Positions 1-8,156 of a DNA stretch of 64,000 nucleotides are shown one piece after another. Location of the stretch: positions 1 through 64,000 of the forward strand of contig NZ_CAJQYY010000024.1 of the NCBI RefSeq assembly GCF_907164575.1. The letters are read 5' to 3'. The notes below the pieces were generated by a model, which did not search any database, was not told where the DNA came from, and was given only the letters and a program-made list of their open reading frames with translations. The position numbers and the translations under genes were made by a program. Position 1 is the first letter of the stretch; every line of letters begins with the position of its first letter. The stretch comes from Paraburkholderia gardini (GTDB taxonomy: Bacteria > Pseudomonadota > Gammaproteobacteria > Burkholderiales > Burkholderiaceae).

Positions 1-163
1 CCACGCCCGCTTCCTTCAGGCGCACCGCTTCTTCCACCGCGATCTCGTCGAACGGATTCATCGACATCTTCACGTTCGCGATGTCGACACCCGTACCGTC
101 CGACTTCACCCGGACTTTCACGTTGTAATCGACCACTCTCTTGACTGGCACCAGGATCTTCAT
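1..163 (-). CDS. etfB: Electron transfer flavoprotein beta subunit (partial, 5' end)
   Basis: Only the first 54 codons are in the window; the gene continues beyond base 1. The start ATG is at 163 and the protein begins MKILVPVKRVVDYNVKVRVK, the typical EtfB N-terminus (beta strand followed by the Lys/Arg-rich turn of the adenine nucleotide alpha hydrolase-like fold). A later stretch, NPFDEIAVEEAVRLKE, is the family's conserved segment. EtfB pairs with EtfA and passes electrons from acyl-CoA dehydrogenases to ETF-ubiquinone oxidoreductase. EtfA is expected downstream, outside the window. A 12-bp perfect palindrome lies about 125 bp upstream and may be an operator. Confidence 0.93.
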   Translation of the reverse strand, partial: MKILVPVKRVVDYNVKVRVKSDGTGVDIANVKMSMNPFDEIAVEEAVRLKEAGV

Positions 164-286
164 GCATACGCTCCAAAGTTACGAATACGTCAACCCGACG
201 GTCATTATAACGACTGCCCTCACAGCAACCGCCCGCAGGCTGTCTGCATCGGAAATATCGCCCCTGCGCAATGCTACAGGTTTAGC

Positions 287-298
287 GAACGATCGTTC
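287..298. promoter_or_regulatory. Perfect 12-bp palindrome upstream of etfB
   Basis: GAACGATCGTTC reads the same on both strands. It lies 124 bp upstream of the etfB start, in the 287-bp gap between etfB and metQ. Palindromes of this size are typical of TetR-family operators, and ETF genes are often controlled by TetR-type regulators of fatty-acid or branched-chain degradation. The link to such a regulator is inference. Confidence 0.35.
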
Positions 299-310
299 TA
301 TTTTAATATC

Positions 311-340
311 AAAAAAACCCGGACGACAAGCCCGGGTTAT
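311..340 (-). terminator. Rho-independent terminator of metQ
   Basis: Read on the minus strand, a stem AACCCGG/CCGGGTT with a 9-base loop is followed directly by seven T residues. It lies about 110 bp past the metQ stop and would end the metNIQ transcript before etfB. Confidence 0.75.
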
Positions 341-450
341 GCCCGATGCCTCTAAGTTCGAGATTGCATACGGTCGGCACTTGCCTTGACTGCCGGGCGC
401 GGCGGATAACCCGATCTCACACCCATAACGCCCACCGGGCCTGTCAGGCC

Positions 451-1254
451 TTACCAGGCCGTGATGACCGCGCCGCCGAACTTGCCGTCGACGAACTGCT
501 TCACCTCCGGCGAATGGTACGCGGCCACCAGCTTCGCGACCCAAGGCTTGTTCCTGTCGGCTTCGCGGATCGCGATGATGTTCACGTACGGACCGTTCGC
601 GTCTTCGATCGCGATCGCGTCCTGCCTCGGCTTCAGACCCGCTTCCATCGCGAAGTTCGTGTTGATCGCGGCGGCGTCGACGTCGTTCAGCGAACGCGGA
701 ATCTGCGCGGCGTCGAGTTCGACGATCTTCAGCTTCCTCGGGTTCTCGACGATATCGAGCGGTGTCGCCTTCAGACCGGCATCGGCGCGCAGTTTCAGCA
801 GGCCCTGCTTTTGCAGCAGCAGCAATGCACGGCCGCCATTGGTCGGGTCGTTCGGCACCGCGATCTTCGAGCCGGGCTTCAGTTCGGCCAGCGTCTTGAT
901 CTTCTTCGAATAGATGCCCATCGGGTACGTGACGGTATCGGCCACGCGGATCAGTTTGTAGCCGCGGTCCTTCACCTGCGCCTGCAGATACGGGTCGTGC
1001 TGGTAGCTGTTGGCATCGAGATCGCCGCCGGCCAGCGCCGCGTTCGGCTGCACGTAATCCGAGAATTCGACGATCTTGATGTTCAACCCGTTCTTCGCGG
1101 CGACCGATTTGACGACTTCCATGATCTGCGCATGCGGGCCGCCCGTGACGCCGACCTTGATGGTTTCGTCCGCCTGGGCGAGCGTCGCGGTCGAGGCGAA
1201 TACCGATGCGGCGCCGAGCACGGCGGCGAGCTTGAGAACAAAACGACGTTGCAT
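451..1254 (-). CDS. metQ: D-methionine ABC transporter, substrate-binding protein MetQ
   Basis: A 267-residue NlpA-family binding protein that captures methionine in the periplasm for the MetNI importer. It starts at ATG 1254, preceded by the Shine-Dalgarno GGAAAGG. The N-terminus has a basic start, a hydrophobic run and an AQA-type cleavage site at about residue 27. There is no lipobox Cys, so the protein is probably soluble periplasmic rather than a lipoprotein like E. coli MetQ. The body has the family motifs VGVTGGPHAQIME and ANSYQHDPYL. It is the last gene of metN-metI-metQ on the minus strand, 53 bp after metI, and is followed by a terminator. Confidence 0.95.
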   Translation of the reverse strand: MQRRFVLKLAAVLGAASVFASTATLAQADETIKVGVTGGPHAQIMEVVKSVAAKNGLNIKIVEFSDYVQPNAALAGGDLDANSYQHDPYLQAQVKDRGYKLIRVADTVTYPMGIYSKKIKTLAELKPGSKIAVPNDPTNGGRALLLLQKQGLLKLRADAGLKATPLDIVENPRKLKIVELDAAQIPRSLNDVDAAAINTNFAMEAGLKPRQDAIAIEDANGPYVNIIAIREADRNKPWVAKLVAAYHSPEVKQFVDGKFGGAVITAW

Positions 1255-1307
1255 GACTGACCTTTCCAATCTGTATGAGCGACTACCCGTGAAGGGCAAA
1301 GCCTTTG

Positions 1308-1961
1308 TTATTTATGGCTCAGACGACGCACGAGCCAATCCCCGAACGACTGCACCACTTGCACGAACACGATCAGGATGACGACGACCGTCAGCATGAC
1401 CTGCGGCAGGAACCGTTGATATCCATAGCGGATGCCGAGGTCGCCGAGACCGCCGCCGCCGATCGCACCGGCCATCGCCGAATAGCCGACCAGCGAAACG
1501 AACGTGATCGTGAGGCCGGCGATCACGCCCGGCAGCGATTCCGGCAACAGCACCTTGAAGACGATCTGGCTGGTCGTCGCGCCCATCGCCTGCGCGGCTT
1601 CGATCAGCCCGCGGTCGACTTCGCGCAGCGCCGTCTCGACCAGACGCGCGATGAACGGCGCGGCGGCGATCGTCAGCGGCACGACCGCGGCGGCCGTGCC
1701 GATCGACGAGCCGACGATCAGCCGGGTAAAAGGAATCACCGCGACCAGCAGGATGATGAACGGCGTCGAACGCACGGCGTTGACGACCACGCCCATCACG
1801 CGATTCACGCCGATGTTCTGCAGCACGCCGTCGCGATCCGTCAGATACAGCAGCACGCCGAGCGGCAAACCCACCAGCGCGCCGACCAGTCCGGAAATGC
1901 CCACCATCACGAGCGTTTCCCAGAACGACTGCACGAACATATCGAACATTTCACTCAACAT
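1308..1961 (-). CDS. metI: D-methionine ABC transporter permease MetI
   Basis: A 217-residue inner-membrane permease of the methionine importer. The start at ATG 1961 (MLSEMFDMF) gives the usual family length and overlaps the metN stop by 11 bp, which points to translational coupling. It has about five hydrophobic segments, and the EAA-loop region EAAQAMGATTSQIVFKVLLP (residues about 125-145) contacts the ATPase. It works with MetN (cytoplasmic ATPase) and MetQ (binding protein) to import D- and L-methionine. Confidence 0.95.
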   Translation of the reverse strand: MLSEMFDMFVQSFWETLVMVGISGLVGALVGLPLGVLLYLTDRDGVLQNIGVNRVMGVVVNAVRSTPFIILLVAVIPFTRLIVGSSIGTAAAVVPLTIAAAPFIARLVETALREVDRGLIEAAQAMGATTSQIVFKVLLPESLPGVIAGLTITFVSLVGYSAMAGAIGGGGLGDLGIRYGYQRFLPQVMLTVVVILIVFVQVVQSFGDWLVRRLSHK

Positions 1962-2985
1962 ACGACAGCTCCTCGACCACCACACCCTGTTCGCGCAGAT
2001 ACACGATCGCTTCGGCGACCCTGGTGGGCTGTCCGCCCGCGAGCACCGCGAGCGAGCCGAATGCCTGGCCCTGAATCTCGTCGATCTGGCCGTGCAGGAT
2101 GTTGAAATCCAGTTCGTAGCGCCGAATCGTCTCCGACAGGATCGGCTGGTCGACGCCCGAACCGGTGAACGCAAGACGCAGCAGATGACCGCTGCCCGTC
2201 TTCAAACGTTCGGCGACGCGCGCCTTCATCGCCGGCGGCAGTTCCTGGGCGATCACGTCGCCAATCAGCGCGCGCGTGACTTCGTGGTGCGGCTGCAGAA
2301 ACACATCGATGACCTTGCCCTCTTCGACGACGCGCCCGGCATCCAGCACCGCAACGCGATCGCAGACCTGCTTGATCACGTCCATCTGGTGCGTGATCAG
2401 GACCACCGTCAAACCGAGTTCGCGGTTGATACGTCTGAGCAGATCGAGAATGGAGCGCGTGGTTTCAGGGTCGAGCGCGGACGTCGCTTCATCGGAGAGC
2501 AGCACTTTCGGCTTGCTCGCGAGCGCACGCGCGATGCCGACGCGCTGCTTCTGACCGCCGCTGATTTGCGCCGGGTAGCGATCCTGCTGCGCCGACAGGC
2601 CGACGAGCTCGAGTAGCGGCAACACCGTCAGCTCGATTTCGGCGCGCTTCATGCCGGCGAGTTCGAGCGGCAGCGCGACGTTCTCGTAGACCGTACGCGA
2701 GGACAGCAGGTTGAAATGCTGGAAGATCATGCCGATCTCGCGGCGCGCCTCACGCAGTTGCGCGGCGGGCAGCGTCGTCAGATCGCGACCGTTGACGACG
2801 ATATTGCCTTCGGTCGGACGGGTCAGCAGGTTGATCGTGCGCACCAGCGTGCTCTTGCCCGCTCCGCTGCGGCCGATGATGCCGAACACCTCGCCAGGCG
2901 GAATGGCAAGATTGACGTTATGCAGTGCTTCGACCCAGCCTCTGGGCCCCGCGAAACGCTGCGAAATATTGCGAAGTTCGATCAT
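1951..2985 (-). CDS. metN: D-methionine ABC transporter ATP-binding protein MetN
   Basis: A 344-residue ATPase of the methionine importer. Walker A is GRSGAGKST (about residues 38-46), the signature is ISGGQKQRVGIARAL and Walker B is VLLSDEATSALD. The C-terminal about 90 residues match the NIL/ACT-like domain that binds methionine and mediates trans-inhibition in MetN. The start ATG 2985 opens with MIELRNISQRF. Upstream of it is a T-rich stretch (TTTCGTTTTTCC on the coding strand) and no clear Shine-Dalgarno, because a nested hairpin ends only 12 bp before the start codon. This suggests leader-level control. First gene of metNIQ. Confidence 0.95.
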   Translation of the reverse strand: MIELRNISQRFAGPRGWVEALHNVNLAIPPGEVFGIIGRSGAGKSTLVRTINLLTRPTEGNIVVNGRDLTTLPAAQLREARREIGMIFQHFNLLSSRTVYENVALPLELAGMKRAEIELTVLPLLELVGLSAQQDRYPAQISGGQKQRVGIARALASKPKVLLSDEATSALDPETTRSILDLLRRINRELGLTVVLITHQMDVIKQVCDRVAVLDAGRVVEEGKVIDVFLQPHHEVTRALIGDVIAQELPPAMKARVAERLKTGSGHLLRLAFTGSGVDQPILSETIRRYELDFNILHGQIDEIQGQAFGSLAVLAGGQPTRVAEAIVYLREQGVVVEELSYVE

Positions 2986-2989
2986 GTGG

Positions 2990-3053
2990 AAAAACGAAAC
3001 GGCGGCTGGTTCTGTCCGACGAGCGTTTTGCGCTCCGACACCCAGCCGCCGTT
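2990..3053 (-). promoter_or_regulatory. Nested hairpin followed by T-rich tract in the metN leader (attenuator candidate)
   Basis: A perfect 12-bp outer stem, AACGGCGGCTGG (2998-3009) with CCAGCCGCCGTT (3042-3053), encloses a second hairpin GAGCG/CGCTC (3021-3025 and 3031-3035). On the metN-coding strand the outer stem is followed at once by TTTCGTTTTT and, 12 bp later, the metN ATG. It has the form of an intrinsic terminator placed between promoter and first codon. On the plus strand it is also followed by CTTTTATT, so it could act in both directions. Confidence 0.55.
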
Positions 3054-3231
3054 GCTTTTATTGGGATTTGAGCCGGGATTTTACCGCATCGGCATCATTC
3101 TCTTTAATAATCAATTACGATTTTTTCATAACCTGCAGGCATTAGAGGATCGCACCACACAGGTTCCTCACGTCGGCCGGGCGCTCGCCGCTATGATCGG
3201 TCGGATCAGAATAATGAGACTGGAGACAGCA

Positions 3232-4140
3232 GTGACAGAGATCACTTCACATGCAGCCGACACGTCCGCGACACGGGACGGAGCTTTGCCGTCAGCGCCG
3301 GTCGCCGCGATTTCGCGCGTCACCACGCGCGACGGCGCCGGGTTGGCGCTCTACCGGTGGACGCCTGAAGGCACACCGCGTGCGACCGTCGCGCTGGTCC
3401 ATGGGCTTGCCGAACACGCGGGTCGCTACGCAGCGCTTGCCCGCGAACTGAACGCCGCGGGCATCGAACTGGTCGCGATCGATCTGCGCGGACACGGGCT
3501 GGCATCTGGCGCGCGTGTATGGATCGAGCGCTTCGATGACTATCTCGACGATGCCGACGCCCTGCTCAGCGTGGCATCCCGGCCGGGAACGCCGCTCTTC
3601 CTGATGGGCCGCAGCATGGGCGGCACGGTCGCCGCGCTCCATGCGATCGAGCGCGCCGCCGGCAACGGCCCGAAGCTGCATGGGTTGATCCTGTCGAGCC
3701 CGGCGCTCGCCGCGGGCCGCGATGTGCCGCGCTGGATGATCACGATGAGCCGCATCATCAGCCGCGTGTGGCCCCGGTTTCCGGCGATGAAGATCGATGC
3801 GTCGCTGCTCTCGCGCGACCCGGCGGTCGTGGAGGCGAACCGTGGCGATCCGCTGGTGCATCACGCCGCGGTATCCGCACGCACAGGCGCGGAAATTCTC
3901 GATGCGATGACACGGATCGAACGCGGTCGCGCGTCGTTGCGTCTGCCGCTGCTGGTCTGGCACGGCACCGCGGACAGACTCACCGAGCCCGATGGCAGCC
4001 GCGACTTCGGCGCGCACGCCGGCTCGCCGGACAAGACACTCACGCTCTATAACGACAGCTATCACGAGACGATGAACGACCTGGACCGCGATCGGGTAAT
4101 CAGCGCCCTGATCCAGTGGATCCTGGCGCGTGCGGGCTGA
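3232..4140 (+). CDS. Alpha/beta hydrolase, monoacylglycerol lipase-like
   Basis: A 302-residue serine hydrolase of the monoacylglycerol lipase/lysophospholipase family (Hydrolase_4). The nucleophile elbow is GRSMGG with Ser at about residue 128; the oxyanion region is HGLAEHAGRY (about 57-66) and the catalytic His is probably in YHETMND near the C-terminus. I chose GTG 3232 because GGAGA lies 5 bp upstream; an in-frame ATG at 3214 has no ribosome site and would add six residues. No signal peptide, so cytoplasmic. It is divergent from metNIQ and convergent with the deacetylase gene. The physiological ester substrate is unknown. Confidence 0.85.
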   Translation: MTEITSHAADTSATRDGALPSAPVAAISRVTTRDGAGLALYRWTPEGTPRATVALVHGLAEHAGRYAALARELNAAGIELVAIDLRGHGLASGARVWIERFDDYLDDADALLSVASRPGTPLFLMGRSMGGTVAALHAIERAAGNGPKLHGLILSSPALAAGRDVPRWMITMSRIISRVWPRFPAMKIDASLLSRDPAVVEANRGDPLVHHAAVSARTGAEILDAMTRIERGRASLRLPLLVWHGTADRLTEPDGSRDFGAHAGSPDKTLTLYNDSYHETMNDLDRDRVISALIQWILARAG

Positions 4141-4158
4141 CGCACTGGCGTGCAGGCT

Positions 4159-4190
4159 TCAGATGTCGCTCAGATGTCGCTCAGATGTCG
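4159..4190. repeat. Three tandem 11-bp repeats over the stop codon of the deacetylase gene
   Basis: TCAGATGTCGC occurs twice in tandem (4159-4169, 4170-4180), and a third copy differing only in its last base (4181-4191) encodes the last residues and stop codon of the minus-strand deacetylase. Each unit carries the stop TGA on the minus strand. Confidence 0.8.
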
Positions 4191-5104
4191 GCCAGTGCCC
4201 GGACGTGCGCCACGACGCTGCGCCCGAGCGCCGAGAGGTTGTAGCCGCCTTCCAGCGTGCTGACGATGCGTCCTTGCGCGTAGCGGGCTGCGATATCCCG
4301 GATCTGCTGGGTCAACCATGTGTAGTCGTCTTCGACGAGGCCCATGTTGCCGAGGTCGTCTTCGCGATGCGCGTCGAATCCCGCCGACACAAAGAGCATT
4401 TCCGGCTTGAACTCATGAAGCCGCGGCAGCCACATCAGGTCGACGGCTTCGCGCATGACCATGCCGCCCGTGCGCGCGGCGAGCGGCACGTTGACCATAT
4501 TCGCCGCCTGGTTGTCGGCGCCCGTGAACGGATAGAACGGATGCTGGAAGAAGCTGCACATCAGCACACGTGAGTCACCGGCAAACGCGGCTTCGGTGCC
4601 GTTGCCGTGATGCACGTCGAAATCGATGATCGCGACGCGCGCGAGGCCGTGCACCTCGAGCGCGTGACGCGCGGCGATCGCGACGTTGTTGAAGAAGCAG
4701 AAGCCCATGGCGCGTGCCGGCTCCGCGTGGTGACCGGGCGGACGCACGCTGCAGAACGCGTTGTCGTAGCGGCCTTCTATGACGGCGTCGGTGGCCGCGA
4801 CCGCCGCGCCCGCCGCGCGCAACGCGGCCTGCAACGTGTGCGCATTCATCGTTGTGTCAGGATCGATCGCGGCGTAACCCCCATCCGGCGAGCATGCGCG
4901 AATGTAGTCCACATGCGCCTGGGTATGCACGCGCAGTAGCGCGTCATCGTCGGCGAGCGGCGGCGATTCGCGCTCGATGAGCGAACCGATGCGACTTGCG
5001 ATCAGCTGGTCTTCGATTGCCTGCAGGCGCGCCGGACACTCGGGATGCCATTGCCCCATTTCGTGCAGCAGACAGTCGTTGTGGGAATAGAAGCCTGTTG
5101 CCAT
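4181..5104 (-). CDS. Histone deacetylase family protein (acetylpolyamine amidohydrolase/AcuC-like)
   Basis: A 307-residue zinc-dependent deacetylase of the class II HDAC-like bacterial group. It shows the family blocks in order: RPPGHHA (paired active-site His), GFCFFNN, IDFDVHHGNGT (Asp and His zinc ligands), SAGFDAH (Asp zinc ligand) and TLEGGYN near the C-terminus. The start MATGFYSHND at 5104 fits the family. Likely substrates are acetylated polyamines or other small N-acetyl compounds or proteins; sequence alone does not decide. It converges on the alpha/beta hydrolase gene across 40 bp, which contains a tandem repeat covering its stop codon. Confidence 0.9.
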   Translation of the reverse strand: MATGFYSHNDCLLHEMGQWHPECPARLQAIEDQLIASRIGSLIERESPPLADDDALLRVHTQAHVDYIRACSPDGGYAAIDPDTTMNAHTLQAALRAAGAAVAATDAVIEGRYDNAFCSVRPPGHHAEPARAMGFCFFNNVAIAARHALEVHGLARVAIIDFDVHHGNGTEAAFAGDSRVLMCSFFQHPFYPFTGADNQAANMVNVPLAARTGGMVMREAVDLMWLPRLHEFKPEMLFVSAGFDAHREDDLGNMGLVEDDYTWLTQQIRDIAARYAQGRIVSTLEGGYNLSALGRSVVAHVRALADI

Positions 5105-5298
5105 GAGCGTGTTCTTCTGCCGCCTGGCGATCAAAGCCAGCGCGACATGTCTCCTTCCGTTTGCGCGCGCCGCACGTGGCACGCGTATCAGGCATCAAGT
5201 TACCACAACGGATCGCCGCGACGCGCTCTGGCCATGGTTTTGCGAATGCCGTCGGGTATACTGCGCCGAACCCTTCGCACCGAACCGACCCCTGCCCT

Positions 5299-6531
5299 AT
5301 GATCGTCAAGCTTGCCCTGTCCGCACGAAACCGGCTTCGCGTAACGAACGTTGCCGCCGCGCTGTCCGTCGCCGCATGCGCGTTCATCGCATCGCCCGCG
5401 GTGCTGGCGCAGACTGCCCGGGCAAAAGCACCCGTGCTCGTCGCGCAGGGTTTACCGGAGCAGCCCGTGCCTCAGGGGCAAACCTTCGAGGAAGAGATCG
5501 TTCCGCAACGCTACGCGAACAATCCGAACGTCGACGCGTTCATCAACGACATGGTCGCACGCTACGATTTCGATTCCGCCACGCTGCACACGCTGTTCGC
5601 GCACACGAGCTACTCGGCGACAGCGGTGAAACTCGTGACACCTTCGCCGTCGCCTTCGGTGAAAAACTGGCGGGTGTATCAGTCGCGCTTCCTGGATACG
5701 GTGCGAATCAACGCGGGAGTGCGCTTCTGGCGCGCGAACCAGGCGACGTTGCAGCGCGCCTATGAGCAGTTCGGCGTGCCGCCGGAAGTGATCGTGGGCA
5801 TCATCGGCGTCGAAACCATTTACGGGCGCTACATGGGCAACTTCCGTGTGCTCGATGCGCTCACCACGCTAACCTTCGACTACCCCAACACCCCGAATCG
5901 CGCCGACCGTCAGACGACGTTCCGCAAGAATCTCGCAGACTACCTGGTCTGGACGCGCGACGCCCAGATCGATCCCAACTCGGTGCTCGGCTCGTACACG
6001 GGCGCCATCGGCATTCCGCAGTTCCTGCCAAGCAGCATCGTGCAATACGCGGTCGACTTCGACGGCAACAAGCAGATCGATCTGCGCACGAGCCAGGCGG
6101 ATGCGATTGGTAGCGTCGCGAATTATCTTAAACAGAACGGCTGGGAAACGGGCCGTCCGGTGGTATGGAAGATTGCGTCGGACACGGGCAGCCTCGGCGT
6201 CGCGCAGGCCGCCGCCGACGGGCAGCCTGAACCGCACTGGCCGCTTCAGCAACTGCTGCGCGCGGGCATGCTGATGAACGAGCCGGGGCTCGATATCGCA
6301 TCGGAAGCCGGCACGCCGGTCGCGATGATCGATCTGCCGACGCCGGGCCGCGCGACCGAATACATGCTGGGTTTGAAAAACTTCTACGTACTCACGCGCT
6401 ACAACCGCAGCTTCTTCTACGCGCTGGCCGTGTATCAGCTGGGGGAGCGCATCAAGGCACAGATCGCGAGCGAAACGGCCGCCGGCGCAAATTCGAGCAG
6501 CACGGCAGCATCGGGCGCGAACGCGCAGTAA
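5299..6531 (+). CDS. mltB: Lytic murein transglycosylase B
   Basis: A 410-residue peptidoglycan lytic transglycosylase that cleaves the MurNAc-GlcNAc bond, releasing 1,6-anhydro-muropeptides. The catalytic Glu is in GIIGVETIYGRYMG (Glu about 172), and GSYTGAIGIPQFLPSS is the second conserved block. The start ATG 5299 gives a signal peptide (residues about 1-38, ending AVLAQ). There is no clear lipobox, although Ala-Cys-Ala lies at about 26-28 inside the hydrophobic run. A Ser/Ala/Asn-rich tail follows the domain. It converges on cysM, with a shared terminator between them. Confidence 0.93.
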   Translation: MIVKLALSARNRLRVTNVAAALSVAACAFIASPAVLAQTARAKAPVLVAQGLPEQPVPQGQTFEEEIVPQRYANNPNVDAFINDMVARYDFDSATLHTLFAHTSYSATAVKLVTPSPSPSVKNWRVYQSRFLDTVRINAGVRFWRANQATLQRAYEQFGVPPEVIVGIIGVETIYGRYMGNFRVLDALTTLTFDYPNTPNRADRQTTFRKNLADYLVWTRDAQIDPNSVLGSYTGAIGIPQFLPSSIVQYAVDFDGNKQIDLRTSQADAIGSVANYLKQNGWETGRPVVWKIASDTGSLGVAQAAADGQPEPHWPLQQLLRAGMLMNEPGLDIASEAGTPVAMIDLPTPGRATEYMLGLKNFYVLTRYNRSFFYALAVYQLGERIKAQIASETAAGANSSSTAASGANAQ

Positions 6532-6563
6532 TCCGCCGGAGCGTGAAGGTCGCGCCGTAGAAT

Positions 6564-6592
6564 AAAAAAAGCGCCGGAGCCGGCGCTTTTTT
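6564..6592. terminator. Bidirectional terminator between mltB and cysM
   Basis: The stem GCGCCGG/CCGGCGC (6571-6577, 6580-6586) is flanked by seven A residues on the left and six T residues on the right, so it can terminate transcripts from both sides. Confidence 0.85.
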
Positions 6593-6625
6593 ATTGGCGA
6601 TGCCAGACGGGAAGGCCGACCGCGA

Positions 6626-7528
6626 TCAGGCGGGGAACACCCCGGTCGACAGATAGCGGTCACCGCGATCGCACACGACAAACACGATCGTCGCGTTTTC
6701 GACCTGCCGCGCGATACGCAAGGCGACTTCGCACGCGCCTGCCGCGGAGATGCCGCAGAAGATGCCTTCCACGGCGGCCATACGCCGCGCCATCGCTTCG
6801 GACGCTGCCTGACTCACGTTCTCGACGCGATCCACGCGGCTGCGATCGAAGATCTTCGGCAGATACGCTTCAGGCCATTTGCGGATGCCCGGAATGCGCG
6901 AACCTTCTTCCGGTTGCGCACCGATAATTTCGATCGACTCGTTCTTTTCCTTCAGGTACTGCGACACGCCCATGATCGTGCCCGTGGTGCCCATCGCCGA
7001 AACGAAATGCGTGATGCGGCCTTCCGTGTCCTGCCAGATTTCCGGGCCAGTCGTCTCGTAATGAGCAAGTGGATTGTCGGGATTGGAGAACTGGTCGAGG
7101 ATTGTGCCCTTGCCTTCGCGTTGCATCTGCTCGGCGAGGTCACGTGCGTATTCCATGCCACCCGTGACGGGCGTGAGAACGATCTCCGCGCCGTACGCCG
7201 CCATGCTCTGACGTCGTTCGACCGACAGGTCTTCAGGCATGACCAGCATCATCTTGTACCCGCGGACCGCCGCAGCCATGGCCAGCGCGATGCCGGTATT
7301 TCCGCTTGTCGATTCGATCAGCGTATCGCCCGGCTTGATGCGGCCGCGCTCTTCTGCCTTTCTGATCATCGAAAGCGCCGGGCGGTCCTTCACGGAACCC
7401 GCCGGATTGTTGCCTTCGAGCTTGCCGAGAATCACGTTGTTGCGGCTACGGATTTCGTCGTCCGGAAGGCGGACAAGCTGAACGAGCGGCGTATTGCCAA
7501 TCGTGTCTTCAATTGTTTTGTAAGCCAT
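6626..7528 (-). CDS. cysM: Cysteine synthase B (O-acetylserine sulfhydrylase)
   Basis: A 300-residue PLP enzyme that makes cysteine from O-acetylserine and sulfide or thiosulfate. The PLP lysine is in NNPAGSVKDRPA (Lys47) and the phosphate/substrate loop is ESTSGNTG. It reads closer to CysM than CysK: the region after the lysine and the short length (300 residues) match the CysM branch. The start MAYKTIEDTIGNTPLV is unambiguous. Monocistronic on the minus strand; it ends at the terminator shared with mltB. Confidence 0.94.
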   Translation of the reverse strand: MAYKTIEDTIGNTPLVQLVRLPDDEIRSRNNVILGKLEGNNPAGSVKDRPALSMIRKAEERGRIKPGDTLIESTSGNTGIALAMAAAVRGYKMMLVMPEDLSVERRQSMAAYGAEIVLTPVTGGMEYARDLAEQMQREGKGTILDQFSNPDNPLAHYETTGPEIWQDTEGRITHFVSAMGTTGTIMGVSQYLKEKNESIEIIGAQPEEGSRIPGIRKWPEAYLPKIFDRSRVDRVENVSQAASEAMARRMAAVEGIFCGISAAGACEVALRIARQVENATIVFVVCDRGDRYLSTGVFPA

Positions 7529-7669
7529 ATCGAATGCCTGGAAAGCGATGCGCGGAATCCAGCGATTCTAAACCACCATGCCCGCGCCTGCCGGGTGGCC
7601 CTTTTGGCCGTGTGGATGGACGCGCATTACGCCGTGCTTCACCCCAGAACCGGATGCTCCACTTTCAGG

Positions 7670-7697
7670 CAGGCGGCCGCGCGCACGTGGCCGCCTG
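7670..7697 (-). terminator. Hairpin downstream of the ComEA-like gene
   Basis: A 9-bp stem, CAGGCGGCC (7670-7678) with GGCCGCCTG (7689-7697), starts just past the stop of the minus-strand ComEA-like gene. No T-run follows, so it may be a weak or Rho-assisted terminator or an RNA 3' stabiliser. Confidence 0.4.
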
Positions 7698-7704
7698 ATT
7701 CAGG

Positions 7705-8079
7705 TTACTTCTTCACCGCGACGGTGGTCGTACTGTCTTTCTTCGCGTTCGCGGCGGTAGCCGTACCCGCTGCGGCTGGCGCCGGTTTGCCCGACGCGGA
7801 AGCGGTAGCCTGCGCACCAGCGGGTCCGACCGCGAGGCCTTCAGACTGGAGCCGCTCGACCGTATGACCGCCCATGCCCTTTACGCGCTTGCCGAGATCG
7901 GCGGCGTCCTTGAACGGGCCGTGTGCGGTGCGTTCGTCGAGAATTGCCCTGGCGCGTGCGGGGCCGATGCCCTTGACACCGCGCAACGCGTCCTCATTGG
8001 CGGTGTTGACGTCCACCGATGCAAACGCGTGACCGAACGAAGCGAGCAGTGCTGCCAGAACCAGAAATTTTTTGAACAT
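7705..8079 (-). CDS. ComEA-like helix-hairpin-helix DNA-binding protein
   Basis: A 124-residue exported protein. It has a signal peptide (MFKKFLVLAALLASFGHAFA), then a helix-hairpin-helix module beginning VDVNTANEDALRGVKGIGPARARAI, with the GIGPARA hairpin typical of ComEA. The C-terminal about 40 residues are Ala/Lys/Thr-rich and low in complexity. ComEA-type proteins bind double-stranded DNA in the periplasm during natural transformation. The start at 8079 is supported by GGGAGA 6 bp upstream. No other competence genes are nearby. Confidence 0.88.
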   Translation of the reverse strand: MFKKFLVLAALLASFGHAFASVDVNTANEDALRGVKGIGPARARAILDERTAHGPFKDAADLGKRVKGMGGHTVERLQSEGLAVGPAGAQATASASGKPAPAAAGTATAANAKKDSTTTVAVKK

Positions 8080-8156
8080 GTGGAATCTCCCTTGAACAAC
8101 CGGCCGGCGACTGCCGCCGACCAGGAGACTCCAGTGTATTGATGCGCAGGGAGGCG

